Part shown: piece after piece, positions 12,385 to 24,084 of the stretch
Layout: each line of letters starts with the position of its first letter
Numbering within the stretch: position 1 is the stretch's first letter
Assembly: GCA_958496175.1 (NCBI GenBank)
Contig: OY292275.1
Span: 59,225,701-59,289,700 of the forward strand
Source: Sisyra terminalis
Lineage: Eukaryota; Arthropoda; Insecta; Neuroptera; Sisyridae
Direction of reading: 5' to 3'
Length of the DNA: 64,000 nucleotides
Notes under the pieces: generated by a model
What the model saw: the letters and a program-made list of their open reading frames with translations, nothing else
Database searches by the model: none
Told to the model about the DNA's origin: nothing
Translations under genes and position numbers: made by a program

Positions 12385-12520
12385 TTTTTCATGAGGAAAA
12401 GTCGCATGCGCGTGACGCTGCTACAGCTGTGTGTGGGGGGGCGTCGTGGGGCGGCTCGACGAATTTCAATGCGTTTCTGACTTGGCCACTGCTAGTCAGT
12501 GGCGGTCCTTAATAATTTCC
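12385..12520. promoter_or_regulatory. CpG-rich patch, candidate promoter or 5' exon
   Basis: A sharp island of GC- and CpG-rich sequence in very AT-rich DNA. It contains GCATGCGCG (about 12403-12411), which resembles the NRF-1/Ewg promoter palindrome, an E-box-like CAGCTG, a G7 run and TCAGTGG near 12500. No convincing protein runs through it. It might be a transcription start for the SLC6 gene 4.4 kb away (minus strand) or for an unseen transcript; neither is shown by the sequence. Confidence 0.35.
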
Positions 12521-13239
12521 TTGATTATTCCTTGGAAAATAGCCGATGGAAAACATGACTGAGAATGTATTTTAAATATAAGTTCTGAACAATTTAATAT
12601 TTGGGAAAATGTTAAATCTTTTATTCATTAATTGCATGGGTTTGAAAACTGTTGGTATTCATGATTTTTATTTGTAAAAAGTTCTTCTCTATAGAAATTA
12701 AATTGGGTTTCCAATGATTTAAAGTGATTTTTAATTGCAATTATCAATAAAATCATCAAACTTAAGAAATCCGATGAAGTAGCTGTAATTTTTGCTGACA
12801 ATTAGAATTGAAATTATATTTGAAGCCATTTAAAAAAATATACATAATTTAATTACATTGACGAATTTTTTTAATTTTTAAGGATCAAAGGAATAAATTA
12901 TATAAAAAAATACTGGGAAACAATTGTTCTGTTAGAATTTCAATCATAAAATTTCACTAAAATGCAATTTTCTTTTGATTAGTTTCCCCTAAATATTTTA
13001 AGTGACTCCTTTAAAAATATTTCAATTCAATGATTTACAAAAATCATTGATAAAGTATGCTTTTAGGTAGCACCAGTAGCATAGCGTATAATTTTGCCAT
13101 CCGGAACTAATCATAAATTCACTTCTCCCTATTTTCATGATTAGTTAAAAAAATTGATAAGAAATCAAATACCTTTTAATTCCCTAACTATTTAAGAATG
13201 TAATTTTCGTAAAGCAAATTTTTTTTATGGAGATATCAA

Positions 13240-13340
13240 TGTGAATATGCCGCCCTGGGCCATGACATCCACGAGGCTACCCTACTGGGTAGCTTCTTTA
13301 TATTTTGGGGATTTTGAGTTCAAATCCAGAGGCAAAAAAA
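13240..13340 (+). repeat. Possible tRNA-derived SINE fragment
   Basis: A perfect hairpin, GCTACCC-TACT-GGGTAGC (13276-13293), is followed by a T-arm-like hairpin, GGATTT-TGAGTTC-AAATCC (13309-13327), whose GAGTTCAAATCC resembles a pol III B box. An A-rich run follows. No acceptor stem was found. The call is tentative. Confidence 0.35.
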
Positions 13341-13504
13341 AATTTATAATCCAATGTACTATTTATGTTTTGAAGAAATCAAGAATCGCTTCAAATATTT
13401 GCATTACAAAAAGACTAAAAGTAATGTTTAAATGCACTCATATATGCAATCAATATATAGAGCTTAGACCCTTAAAAATATGCCAAATAATACGGATTAA
13501 ATAA

Positions 13505-15329
13505 AATAATCTTAATTCAATATAGAAGGGGAGGGAAACCGTAAAGTAATAATTGTACAATATTGTTTGATTATTTTTTTACCTGTTGAAAGATACCAAA
13601 ACAAAAACGTAGGAAGTGGTTAAATAATTGAAAAAGCTCAACAAAGCTCATGCTTATATACAAAACAATGGCCATTCTTCATAACAATAACTATGACTAA
13701 GAGAAGTTACGAATAGAAAGTATTCCCTTCACAAAGCTCTTTAAGCTTCAGGGGTTTCAAATCCAAAAAGTTATGGATTTAATAATTTTTGTAATTTGAA
13801 TATGATCACAAATGCGTTTAAATTGTATTATTTTTTTTGTGATTTATGGCATTCATAGTTCGAAAACAAAATATTTTCTTATCATATAACTAAATCCGGT
13901 CGATTTTGTTTTGCCAGCCTATGTAGTAATGGTTGTAAAAAAATTTAATTTTAATAAAAACATATTCAGCATCCTTTGCTGTATCTATCGTAATTTGCGT
14001 TCAAGATATACATTTTTCATCTTAGTTTTGAAAAAGATTGTTGTATCTCCAAAAATATCGATTTTAGGGTGAAAAAACAATAAAAATACCTTTCTTGAAA
14101 ACCTGCAACCCCTTCCGCAGTGCCTGTTGACGAAATATGAAAATAACTTGTGTAAAAATTTAAAATCGAATGGTATAGATTATAGAACTTTAAAAGCTTT
14201 GCTTTTGAGAAAAAAAAACATAGGTTTTTTAAATAAATTTTTCCGATTTTTTTTTTTTTGAACAGTTTTTTTAATAGTATACTTATAAATAGTTGCTACA
14301 TGGTTATAATATCGGTACTACATTTCAATTATATTTCCTTCAATAATATTCTATTTTATCAAATAATTCTTCTTTTTATTTTGTACATAGAAATCATATA
14401 GATGCAAATAAATGACTTTACCAACTACAAATATTATTTTCCACCCAAAAAAAAAAACATTCCTTGCTATTTTGAACATTTCTTCAACCGCGTTTTTTTC
14501 TTCTTTTCCCAATCTCTTGTACGGTCATGTAAATTTTTTCTTGTATTATTAAAATCCATATAAACTACGATTCATACAAAATTAGTCCAAAAAAGTCGAA
14601 AAAATTGCCCCAGGCTTTTTTTATATGTCGAAATTTAACGATTATATCAAACCTGATATCTTTCAATCCACAAAAAAGATACTCATCCAATATTTCTTCT
14701 CCGTAAACAATAATCCACAATATGATTAGTATAATTATATTTTCCTTTTATAAGAATATAAATCGTGTAAATTTGTTACATATTCTTTGCAGCACTTGAA
14801 GAATTATGCAATCAGATGATTTATTTATGAAAAATCAAGTTGTAATTTATTATTTAATTAGTAGGTATGAATTGTGCCACCGCTAATTTTTATGCAATCA
14901 TTAATTACTATCATCCTATGGAAAATTTTCAAGATTTTTTTGCAAATTAAAAAAACTTAAGATGATAGTTTTTTGCTTATTGTTGCTGTTATCGTTGGTT
15001 TTCGATTTTTAAATCACTATAGCTAAGTTTAGATACGTTTAATATATTCATTTAACCATTAGATGAAGCATGAAACTTGCGAATTTTCATCTAAGAATAG
15101 TAGTACAAATTTCAATGTCTAAAGGAATTTCCCCTTAAAAGTTTTCTTTTTTAAATCTTTCCAGAAACTAGGGAACCGATTTTTCCCTAAAGTGCAAATC
15201 ACGCATTGAATATTTTGATTTTTCGGGGTTAAGGAATTGTTTTGTGCTATGAAATTGATTGTCGATGGAAAGTTAATTGCCTATTGATTGAATCTAGATT
15301 TTCACTATCAATAATTGCAATTTGTCCTG
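13505..15329. other. Intergenic, no gene seen
   Basis: Very AT-rich sequence with frequent poly-A/T runs; no coding frame of note and no recognised element ends. Confidence 0.45.
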
Positions 15330-15479
15330 CCCAAATAGCCGCAGAGAATTTCTCGTTAGAGTTTTGGCCACATTGTATTTAATTAACAATTATTGATGTA
15401 ACAATTAATTAAGAAGACAGTTCAGGTTGTTTAAGATCGGTTTTTTTATTAAATATTTTTTAATATTCAAATTAGCTAC

Positions 15480-15507
15480 GTTTCGTCACGTATTGTTACT
15501 TCATCAG
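15480..15507 (-). ncRNA. Hammerhead-like core, family H copy 2 left arm
   Basis: Minus-strand CTGATGA (complement of 15501-15507) and GAAAC (complement of 15480-15484) are intact. Stem II reads GTAACA/CGTGAC and pairs poorly, so this copy is probably inactive. Confidence 0.4.
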
Positions 15508-15524
15508 GCACAAAAAATATAATT

Positions 15525-15669
15525 TTATTTATTTTTAGTAGGATAATGGACATGAAAGGATGAAGATCCTTGTACTAATTATTAATTTTGCGACACGTTT
15601 CGGTTAATTAATAATTAGTACATGGATTTACATATTTTCATGTCCACTATCCTACTAAAAATAAATAAA
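15525..15669. repeat. Nested hairpin between the arms of family H copy 2
   Basis: Arms at about 15525-15587 and 15603-15669 are inverted copies around AGTAGGATARTGGACATGAAA and TGTACTAATTATTAATT. The loop is TTGCGACACGTTTCGGTT, whose complement contains CCGAAACGTGTCGC. That resembles the GAAAC side of a hammerhead, but no CTGANGA block is present. It may be another terminal-repeat type inserted into the first. Confidence 0.5.
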
Positions 15670-15790
15670 ACTATGTAAAATATGGACACAACCAATTAAT
15701 CAAAAAATATAATATTTTCAATTTAAATTCAATAAATAAAAAATAAATTTTTTAAATTAAAAATATTATATTTTTTGCGATTCAAGAAGC

Positions 15791-15818
15791 CTGATGAAGT
15801 TACGATACGTAACGAAAC
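15791..15818 (+). ncRNA. Hammerhead ribozyme-like core, family H copy 2 right arm
   Basis: CTGATGA (15791-15797), A, perfect stem II GTTACG-ATA-CGTAAC, GAAAC (15814-15818), then GTAGC. This is the best-paired family H copy; all core positions fit the hammerhead consensus except the extra A before stem II. Confidence 0.55.
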
Positions 15819-16076
15819 GTAGCTAATTTGAATATTAAAAAATATCAATTAAAAAAAACCAATCTTAACCACCTGAATTGTCTTCTTAGTTAATTACAGT
15901 TGAGATCTGAATTTTAACATCTATTTTCCAGATAGCCGTAGAGAATTTCTCGTTGGAGTTTTGGCCACATTGGACTTAATTTACAATTATTGATATAACA
16001 ATTAATTATGAAGACAGTTCAGGTTGTTTAAAATCGGTTTTTTTATTTTATATTGTTAAATATTTAAACTAGCTAC

Positions 16077-16104
16077 GTTTCGTTATGTATTGTAACTTCA
16101 TCAG
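16077..16104 (-). ncRNA. Hammerhead-like core, family H copy 3 left arm
   Basis: The minus strand has CTGATGA (complement of 16098-16104), stem II GTTACA/CATAAC (weakened) and GAAAC (complement of 16077-16081). Both invariant blocks are kept although the stem has drifted. Confidence 0.45.
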
Positions 16105-16203
16105 GCTATTTGAATCACAAAAAATATAATATTTTCAATTTAATTTTTTTGTCATTTATTGAATTTAAATTGAAAATATAATATTTTTTGTGAATCAAGA
16201 AAC

Positions 16204-16231
16204 CTGATGAAGTTACAATACGTAACGAAAC
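16204..16231 (+). ncRNA. Hammerhead-like core, family H copy 3 right arm
   Basis: CTGATGA (16204-16210), A, stem II GTTACA-ATA-CGTAAC with one mismatch at the loop, then GAAAC (16227-16231). It pairs with the opposite-strand copy at 16077-16104 as an inverted repeat. Confidence 0.5.
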
Positions 16232-16589
16232 GTAGCTAATTTGAATATTAAAAAATATTAAATAAAAAAACCGATTTTAAACAACTTGAATTGTTTTCTT
16301 ATTTGATATAAGCTGAGATCTGAATTTTATCATTTATTATGGAAAGTGGTTGTAACAAATAAAACTAATTTTTTGGTTTCTTTTCAGATTTACTTTCGAA
16401 TCGTTTAATGAAAAACTGGAAAAATTCATACCGACCGTAAGTAGAAAAAAATTATCTTTTTTTTTTGCGACCAAATTTTTATTTAAATTGTTTCGGTACA
16501 CCTGTTGCATAGGTTTGGATCTTGGGTTTAGTAAAATTATATTTTTTAAATTTTTCCGTGATGTATAGGGATTTTAGTAACATGGTTAG

Positions 16590-17160
16590 TGATTCCCTAC
16601 GCCAATGTGAGAAGAGTCCCGAAATGAACATAGAGGAAGATGCGAGCCCTAAAGGACGACTCGGTTGCACGGCTGGCAGTGTGTGTGGCGCCTTGTCGTC
16701 AGACGTAGTTCCCGTTGTTCGCTATTGGATTTGTTTTCGCGTTCCTTTAACGCGTTTCCCTGTTCTACGTTTCCCACCCGTTTCCCTCTCACTCACACCG
16801 CCGCATTGTCCCAATCTGCTCCTTGTCTTCTCGATCCCGTTTCACTTTCTCTATGTATATCGAAACCATTCGCACTCGTGTTACTACTACTACTACTACT
16901 GCTGCTTTTTTTTTATTCATCGGAAAATATTTCTGTTTGTTTTTGTTTTTCTCTTGTGTGACGCAATTTTTCCCTATGTCATTTGTTTTTTTGTTTGTTG
17001 ATTGATTTCGATTGGATATTCGATGCTTAGTTTTCACATGGAAATTATAAAAGCTCCCGCGAAGTTTTGTGTATCTGTATCTGTATGTTGGTGTGGGTGT
17101 ATATGTGTCGGCCAGTTTTGTTCGTATGAGAGCGCTTTTGGTGGCGATCGATAACATTAT
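16590..17160. promoter_or_regulatory. CpG-enriched, pyrimidine-rich patch: candidate promoter / 5' UTR
   Basis: GC and CpG content rise abruptly (for example GGCGCCTTGTCGTCAGACG near 16687), followed by pyrimidine-rich CTCTCACTCACACCG-like sequence, an ACT/GCT run (about 16883-16905) and TCTGTATCTGTATGT repeats. Overlapping frames on both strands end in low-complexity Tyr/Phe or Val tracts and match nothing. It looks like an insect promoter or untranslated first exon, but the gene it would serve is unknown; Trio, 16 kb downstream on the plus strand, is one possibility. Confidence 0.35.
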
Positions 17161-18263
17161 GAAGAAGATGAAACTTGTTACACTTGTTGGTTAACCTCGC
17201 GTTTTACCTGAAAATAAAAATCTCAATCCATTTCTTTAATAACAAATCTTTGGTAATTTATTAAATTTAACAACAAAAAAAAAAAATAATCCAGAGTCTT
17301 CACAAATGTACCGAAATTACTTGAACTTGAAACAAACTATCGCTTTGTTCTTTTGTTTGTGTTGTTATGGTAACAATATTTTTGTTTACACAAGAAAGCT
17401 TTCGCTTTTCATTAATTTTCCAAAGACAACAAATTAAACGGTTCACATGTGTGATTTATTTTTGCTAAGATTATTACAAATATTGGATCTTCGATATTAA
17501 TAAAAAAATATATTATTTGCCTCGAGAGATTGAGAGCTTTTAAGTGGATAGCCAATAAAAACCGGATTCCCTTGTAATTTTTTCCTTCTAAATTTATTTA
17601 TTTCCAACATCTGTTATATCGCATTTCGTAAATTGTTTCTGTTGCAAACAATATTCTTGCATTAGTTAATAGAAGCTTTGATTAACTTTTGGATTTATAA
17701 ATAATTTCTTATTTTAGTGACCTTCAAGTCCTAAGTGAATTTTAGAGCAAAGCTCGAAAATTTTCAATCTCAATAACACCAATAGAGATGTATACAATTA
17801 AAGAAAAGCTTCCTGAACGGGTCACAGGTCACATTTTAGGGGAAAATCATAATTGATCTTCTAGTAGCGAAACTGGAATGTTCTAAGAAAAAAGGAAAAA
17901 GTCGAATGGAAATTCTGGAATTATTAAGTTCTTTGTTTCAAAGAACCTTGCAAGAAAAATATTTAATAATTTAAACCGATTTCTTAGTAAAAATAACTTA
18001 TTTGAATTCAAATTTTTGACTAAACTTTAATCGAAGAAATAAACGATTTTTAGTTTACGAGCTTAGGGAGAAAATTTTTGTAGATTGTGCTTGTAACGTT
18101 AAGGGTTGTATTTATCTATATTTCTCTCATAAAAAATCACTTTTTATATTAAAAAAACACCTTTCGCTATAACCAAATAAGGGCTGTTTTAAATCATTGA
18201 TCCTTGGGGAGGGATTTTATGATTAAAAAAGTGGAAAACTCTTTATTGTGTTCATCTTGAGTA
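17161..18263. other. Intergenic, no gene seen
   Basis: AT-rich sequence with no coding frame or recognised element end. Confidence 0.45.
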
Positions 18264-18432
18264 GTTTAAAGCAGTGGTTTCCAAATTTTATTTTGCCATG
18301 GTCCCCTTAAAAATATTTGATCATATGGCGTCTCCCTTCCATTTTATAAAATACTACAAACATAAATTTTGAGTACCTACTAAAAATTATTGAGATGAAC
18401 TTTTATACACAAGAAAAAATGAATGTTAATAT

Positions 18433-18757
18433 TTTATATAATAATTAAATTGTGGGCAATAAGGACGAAGCTTCTTGTGGAAAATTAAATTATTTTATCG
18501 CCAACGTTTCGTCAGCCATTCCTGACTTCTTCAGGGCTCTATAATGAAACTACATAACATTTAAAAAATAGCGACACATTATTGTCAAAATTATAAATAA
18601 ATAAATTACATTTCATAAGTTTTAGTCGATATAAGTCTCAGTTAATTAATATGAAATCTAACCAAAATTACTGGGGAAACGTTGCCGATAAAATAAATAA
18701 TATTCCACAAAAAGCTTCGTCCATATTGCCCACAATTTAATTATTAAAAATAAATTA
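18433..18757. mobile_element. Inverted-repeat element with CTGAAGA-type hammerhead-like core (family G copy 1)
   Basis: The left arm contains AATTAAATTGTGGGCAATAA, GGACGAAGCTTCTTGTGG and a full hammerhead-like core. The right arm is its inverted copy but is cut at GGGGAAACGTTGCCGATAA, so it lost the CTGAAGA half. A second single-arm copy is at 24.08-24.20 kb. It is inferred to derive from a Penelope-like element end. Confidence 0.55.
18506..18534 (-). ncRNA. Hammerhead ribozyme-like core, family G copy 1
   Basis: Minus strand: CTGAAGA (complement of 18528-18534), A, stem II GTCAG-GAATGG-CTGAC (five perfect pairs), GAAAC (complement of 18506-18510), then GTTGGCGATAAAA. Position 7 of the CUGANGA block may be any base, so the A is allowed. 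Confidence 0.55.
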
Positions 18758-19139
18758 AATTTTTTCTTAAATTTTCCATTTTTCAATAGTTACGCCCGCA
18801 AGAAAAATCGCGTATTTAAAAATTATCAATCAACATGAGAAACTCAACTTTAGGCTTTGTACGACGATATACTCTGCGTAAAAAATTTGAAATTTTATTA
18901 ATGAACAGAAATTCCAGTATCAAGAAAACCCTCAAATTTAGCCTATTTTTTTAATTTATGTAATAATAAAGCCATAAGAACTTGACATTTTTTGCAGATA
19001 TGATCTATACAATTCATCAAACTATCAATCTACAATAATCAATTATGATATCATCGAAAATAGGAATCAAATGGAAATTTTTTGAAAAAATTCAAAAAAA
19101 TGTCTTAATTTTGCATTTAATTTTTAAATTCTTATTACA

Positions 19140-19300
19140 AGATGATAAAATTCAGATCTCAGCCTTTATTTTTTTAAATAAGAAGACAATTCAGGTTGTT
19201 TAAGATCGTTTTTTTTATTTAATATTTTTACTTTTCAATTAGCTACGTTTCGTTACGTATCACAACTTCATCAGGCTTCTTGATTCACACAAAAAAAATA
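19140..19300 (-). mobile_element. Single-arm fragment of family H
   Basis: It begins GATGATAAAATTCAGATCTC and contains GACAATTCAGGTTGTTTAAG and AGCTACGTTTCGTTACG in the order of family H left arms. No matching right arm follows. Confidence 0.6.
19247..19274 (-). ncRNA. Hammerhead-like core, family H copy 4
   Basis: Minus strand: CTGATGA (complement of 19268-19274), A, stem II GTTGTG/CGTAAC with G-U pairing, GAAAC (complement of 19247-19251), GTAGC. Both invariant blocks are intact. Confidence 0.5.
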
Positions 19301-19456
19301 TTGTTAAATTAGACAAGGACTTAAATTACATGGATTAATATTTTATCATTGTAGCTTAATGAGATGGATGTGCTTGCCTATTAAAGCTCGAAATCTTGGA
19401 TAATTTCCGTGACTTTCCTTAGCTAGCATTCCAGTTTGGAAAACCTTGGTTTAAAG

Positions 19457-20992
19457 GGAAAATGGTGGAATTTTCGAAAAAAAAATTCTGGTGGTTGTTA
19501 CTTAATAGATGAAGTCGTGGGTATATCTTAGTTTATTATAAACTCTGATTAAGTGTAAAAATTGTCCCATCGTGACAAAAACCGATTAAAAGTTTAATAT
19601 CTTTTCCCCGTTTTGGTCCCGTTTTTTTTTCCTTAAGAAAATATAGAGATTCTCTTCGGTGTCTTGGTCGTCTTTTTTTCTACTATAAGCTACTAGAAAT
19701 GATAATAATATGCGAGGAATAGACGAAGGCATTTTGTTCCCACGGGAATAGCGATGCTACGTGTTGGGGGCCAGTCACATCGTTTTATGCAAAGATAGAT
19801 TTACTATAGCAGGCGTTTCGCTTCAATTCCTGATCGTTTTGTATCCAACTTTTTTTGTCTTTGTTGTACTCGTTTCGGTTGCAACTATTGTAGACTTCCT
19901 GTCTTTGTTGGCGCATATACTATGTACATGTGAGAATGCAATAATCAATAATTAAAATTGATCTATAACTGTGGAAGAAGACGTTTGAGTTGTCATCTTT
20001 CTTGGACAAATAACGCGTTTCCGTCAATCGCTAATCTCCAATGAAAGTGGAATGTGTGAAATTTGAATTTCATTATGAGAATTATGATTGACCAAGATTT
20101 CCTTTTTCGAATGGCATAATAATAATGGGAAATTGATTTTTTCTCGAATTATTTAATAGATATGTGGGTAATTGAAAATTGAAACTCGGATATTATCGCA
20201 AGAAATGATTATGAAAGGTTTCACTGACGAATGATAAGTATAGGTCTCTGTTACTTGTATAAATAATTGTATTGGCTTGAAACGGAAATGATTTCAATGA
20301 ATTATTTGATAAATTTAAAAAAAAAATAATCCAAAACTTCTAAGCTTTTTTCGGGTACCCAATGTTTTTTTTTTCTGTTTTTATAGTTTAATATTTAAAA
20401 AATAAACTTCAAATTTCCATTCTATTTCCACTCCAACAATAAGAATAACAAGTTTTAAATTATTGAATTTTATTTCTCCAATGATTCAAATTTATTACAT
20501 TTCGAATTGGAAAAATAAAAAGCATGTTTTTGTGGAATCTTTTGTTAAAATTTCATGCAAAAGAATATGCTTGAGACTTATAATTTTTTTTTCTTCTGAA
20601 ACACCAAAAACTTTTTTTTTCCCAACGGAAAACGTTTTGTTTAATCGCTTTTCATTCTTTTGAATAATGTCTTGTGAATACTTCCATCGTCGTATTTAAA
20701 AAAAAAAAAGCTCATTTTTTCGAGCTTTTGTAAGAAAAATAATCATCGCAATAATTGGAAATGAATTGATCACAAATTGCCATCAGTTTCTTTTGAGACT
20801 TTTAAAAGCTTCTTTCTTAAAGCTTCTCCAAGCTTATATTATTAAGGTTTTGTAGTTAATAAGGACTTATTGAAAAATATTTATCAAAGTTTTTACTTCA
20901 ACTAAGTTTTTTTTTCTGAATCTTTTATTGTGATCTAGTTAAAGGATTTTGGTTATAGATCTAATTTTATTGTTGTAGGAGATAAAATTGCC
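19457..20992. other. Intergenic, no gene seen
   Basis: A 64-residue plus-strand frame at 19761-19955 is rich in Val/Phe/Leu and lacks a recognisable motif or flanking splice structure. Nothing else of note. Confidence 0.4.
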
Positions 20993-21994
20993 TACTGATT
21001 CAAAAAAAATGATGATTTTTTTTTCTTAATTATATCGAAAATATTGTTGAGAATGACAAAAAAAAATCCTGTGAAAGTTTAAGCTTTTAATATTAATATT
21101 AAGAGGTGCCGCATCGCTAATTTCGATTTTCCATTTAAATAATATGCTCTTGCACTTTGGAATTTTATAGCTCACGTTGGTAACAATATATCGGAATGAC
21201 CTAGGTATATTCTTGTAGAAAATTGAACCATCTACAAAAAAGGTCTCTAACAAGTTTTTGATATGTTTATTCCTTTAAAAGTTATTCGAGGTCAAAGTTG
21301 AACTAAAGAGAAATTTTAATATTTTTTCAATTTTTTGATGCAACCATCAATTTTATGAGAAAAATTTATAGCACATTTTTTGTAGAGCACTTTTTTTCTA
21401 GAACTTATCTCTATATAAGTTTTTGATATTTTTCACAGGTCCTAAGTTATTTAATTAAAATAAAAAAAATAATTTTTATGTTAAAAATATAATAATTCAG
21501 GGAATTTTCAGTTTAATGCAAATAACTTAGGACCTGTGAAAAATATCAAAAACTTTTATATAGATAAGTTATAGGAAAAAAAGTGCTCTACAAAAAATGT
21601 CCTGTAAAATTTTCTCATAAAATTGATGGTTGCGTCAAGAAATTGAATAAATATTTAAATTTCTCTTTAGTTCAGCTTTGACCTCGAATAACTTTTGAAG
21701 GAATAAATATATCAGAAACTTGTACAAAGACCTTTTTTGTTGATCGTTCAATTTTCTACAAGAATATACCTTGGTCATTCCGAAATATTGTCACCAACGT
21801 GAGCTATAAAATTCCAAAGTGTAAAAGAATATTGTTCCCATGTTATTTAAATGGAAAATCGAAATTTGCTATGCGGCACCTCTTAATATTAATATTAAGA
21901 GCTTAAATTTTCACAGGATTTTTTTTGTTATTCCCAACAATATTTTCGATATAGTTAAGAAAAAAAAAATCATAATTTTTTTTGAATCAGTCTA
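20993..21994. mobile_element. 1-kb palindromic element, family A copy 2
   Basis: It has the same arms, the same internal modules and the same right end (GAATCAGTCTA) as the copy at 3121-4120. The left end has lost two bases (TACTGATTC). No 8-bp target duplication is visible (flanks AAATTGCC and ACTTATAT), so the flank may have been altered since insertion. Confidence 0.75.
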
Positions 21995-22984
21995 ACTTAT
22001 ATATCATGGTAGTTTTACTAAAAAATTGTTGCTTTATTCATAAGGCACGCCAACGAAGTCGGTGGTATTAGGCAATGTAAAATATAAATTGAAAACCCGA
22101 TAGAATTCAAAAACATATAACAGAACTACTAATTCGTCAATCTATGTGCAAATTTTTTCCTTTTGCAATTAATTTAATGAAATAAAAATTGTGCTTTTTT
22201 ATTATATTTGATGTCACACGAGGTTGTGTAATAAAACGACAATAAAATTTACCACAAAAGGTTCGGCTAGAGGTTCAAACAACATTTCGTACATGGGCTA
22301 AATTGTTTGTAAAACCACAAAACATTTTCTATGCAAATTCTATAAATGCCTATCTTCCATCCACACATAGCACACAAATTGCTCATTACCATCATCTTTG
22401 GCTAGTACGAGAATTCAGGTGACTATATCTGGCACACAATTTGAAAATTGTCCCTCCCCTTTCCCCCGCATAAAATTCATTAAAACCGCTATACAAACAT
22501 GCACTACGGTTCCATCCCTTAAAAAATTTGAAAATAATTAACCGAAAATTTATCATCCCCTGCCAGAGAAACTTAATTAAAATTTTTCAGTCTCTCGAGA
22601 AAAATTCCCGGCACAGTATGTTCACGTCTCGATTTTTTTTAAAACATGACTTTTTTTTTAAAAAATAAGCTTCCACCAACCACCTACTCATATACTTTAT
22701 GTAATAGAAATTCAGAGACTTGAAGTTTCTCGGCAATATATGACTAAACAACCCTTAGTTTCTCATACATAGTTAAAGTCATTGAAAAACTTCAGTTGCT
22801 TTAGCAACCATACGTTTGCGGGGATGTATAGAAGTGTTCCACACTTGAAATTAATTCCGGGGGAAAGAAAATTGCAATAGAGACTGGGGAAAACTTGAAT
22901 TTTTTTTCCGTAGTTTTTACTATGAGAAAAAATCGTTGCATGGAAAATTGGGAGAAAAGCAAGTGAAAATATTTGTTTGAGTGT

Positions 22985-23890
22985 TAAGTTTGCATGTTTA
23001 TGATTTGGTTAGGGGATGAAATAACCTTCAGCAGGGTGTAATTTTGAGAAAAAATTTTAAGACGTTAGATTTGTAAAGATTTTCTATTATCTCCGTAAAC
23101 TGCAAAAAATAATTATAGTTGGTTTACCTGAATTGTTCTAATTATCCATTTTTTAAAGACCAAGTGCATAGGGACAGGAAAAAAATGCATTTTTATCTCA
23201 AAAATTGCCTTCTTATCTATAAGGAAAAATTAACATTTTCTATTTAGAGCTTTTTGTAGTCCCTTTGGGATTAAATTAGGAAGTAAATATTATTGATATT
23301 TTGCATAAATTTTTTAATAGGGGGTGAAATAACTTTTAACAGGGTTTAATTTTTAGAAAATCTTTTACGACGCTAGATTTGTAATGTTTTTCTATTCCCA
23401 CTTTAAACTACAAGAAATAATTACATTTGGTTTACGTAAATTGTTCTAATTATCCATTTTTTAAAGACCAAGTGCATAGGGACAGGAAAAAATTCTTTGG
23501 TATCTCAAAAAATGCATTCTGATAAATTAGCAAAAATTAAAATTCTCTTTTTAGAGATTTTTGTGGTCCATTTGGGATTAAATTAGGACGAAAATTTTGC
23601 ATAAAATTTTCTAATATTTTTCCACATAATATTATAAATTTATAACAAATTTACTCTTTTTCAAATTTATTAATCGTCGCTTTATTTTATCTATCGTAAA
23701 GCCCTTTGAAAGTGAGTTGAAAAATAGGTAGTAAGGTTTAATATTTGAAAAAATCTTTTTAATTTCTAAAAAAAATTTTATTACCATCTTAACTGTAAGA
23801 AGTAATTATAGTTGCTCTACCTAAATTGTTCTTTTTATCCATTCTTAAAAAACCAAGTGAATAGATGGAGGAAAAAATCGTTTATTAAAT
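22985..23890. repeat. Tandem repeat, about 309-bp unit, 2 good copies plus 1 decayed
   Basis: AGACCAAGTGCATAGGGACA occurs near 23157 and again near 23465, within longer matching units containing GGTTTAC(C/G)T(G/A)AATTGTTCTAA and TTTGGGATTAAATTAGGA. A third, diverged unit follows (about 23715-23880). A short inverted piece (TCCTAATTTAATGCCAAATG-like, about 24003) comes after it. No coding potential. Confidence 0.65.
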
Positions 23891-24084
23891 GAAGACGAAA
23901 ATATAATTGAAACTTTTCATGAAATTGTTCAATACTTTCCCGCTAAATATTATTCCTACTTATTATTCGTCGCTATATTATATCTATCTTTATTATTATT
24001 TTCGTCCTAATTTAATGCCAAATGGACCACAAAAAGCCCTAAATAGAACATACTAATCCATGTTGTTTAAGTCCTTGTCTTTTT

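Larger units (their letters stand above)
15330..16345. repeat. Tandem duplication carrying two family H inverted-repeat elements
   Basis: A lead segment beginning near ATAGCCGYAGAGAATTTCTC occurs at about 15339 and again at about 15930. Each copy is followed by a family H element: left arm near 15408-15507, right arm near 15775-15890; then left arm near 16012-16110, right arm near 16190-16330. The first element has an extra hairpin in its centre (15525-15669). The second ends with TAAGCTGAGATCTGAATTTTA, giving the fuller terminal sequence of the family. Four hammerhead-like cores lie here. Confidence 0.65.
18272..19448. mobile_element. hAT-type non-autonomous element with two nested elements
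   Basis: The ends are CAGTGGTTTCCAAA on the left and TTTGGAAAACCTTG on the right, an inverted pair. The exact 8-bp duplication GTTTAAAG flanks it at 18264-18271 and 19449-19456, diagnostic of the hAT superfamily. No transposase is encoded. Inside lie a CGTTTCG-type hairpin element (about 18433-18757) and part of a family H element (about 19140-19300), which must have inserted after this element. Confidence 0.85.

Noticed and set aside
12195..12512. Frames on both strands over the 12.4-kb CpG patch
   Set aside because: No motif; openness explained by high GC and few stops.
16522..17001. 159-codon frame across the CpG-enriched patch
   Set aside because: Ends in Tyr/Cys/Phe homopolymers from simple repeats; competing frames on both strands are equally open.
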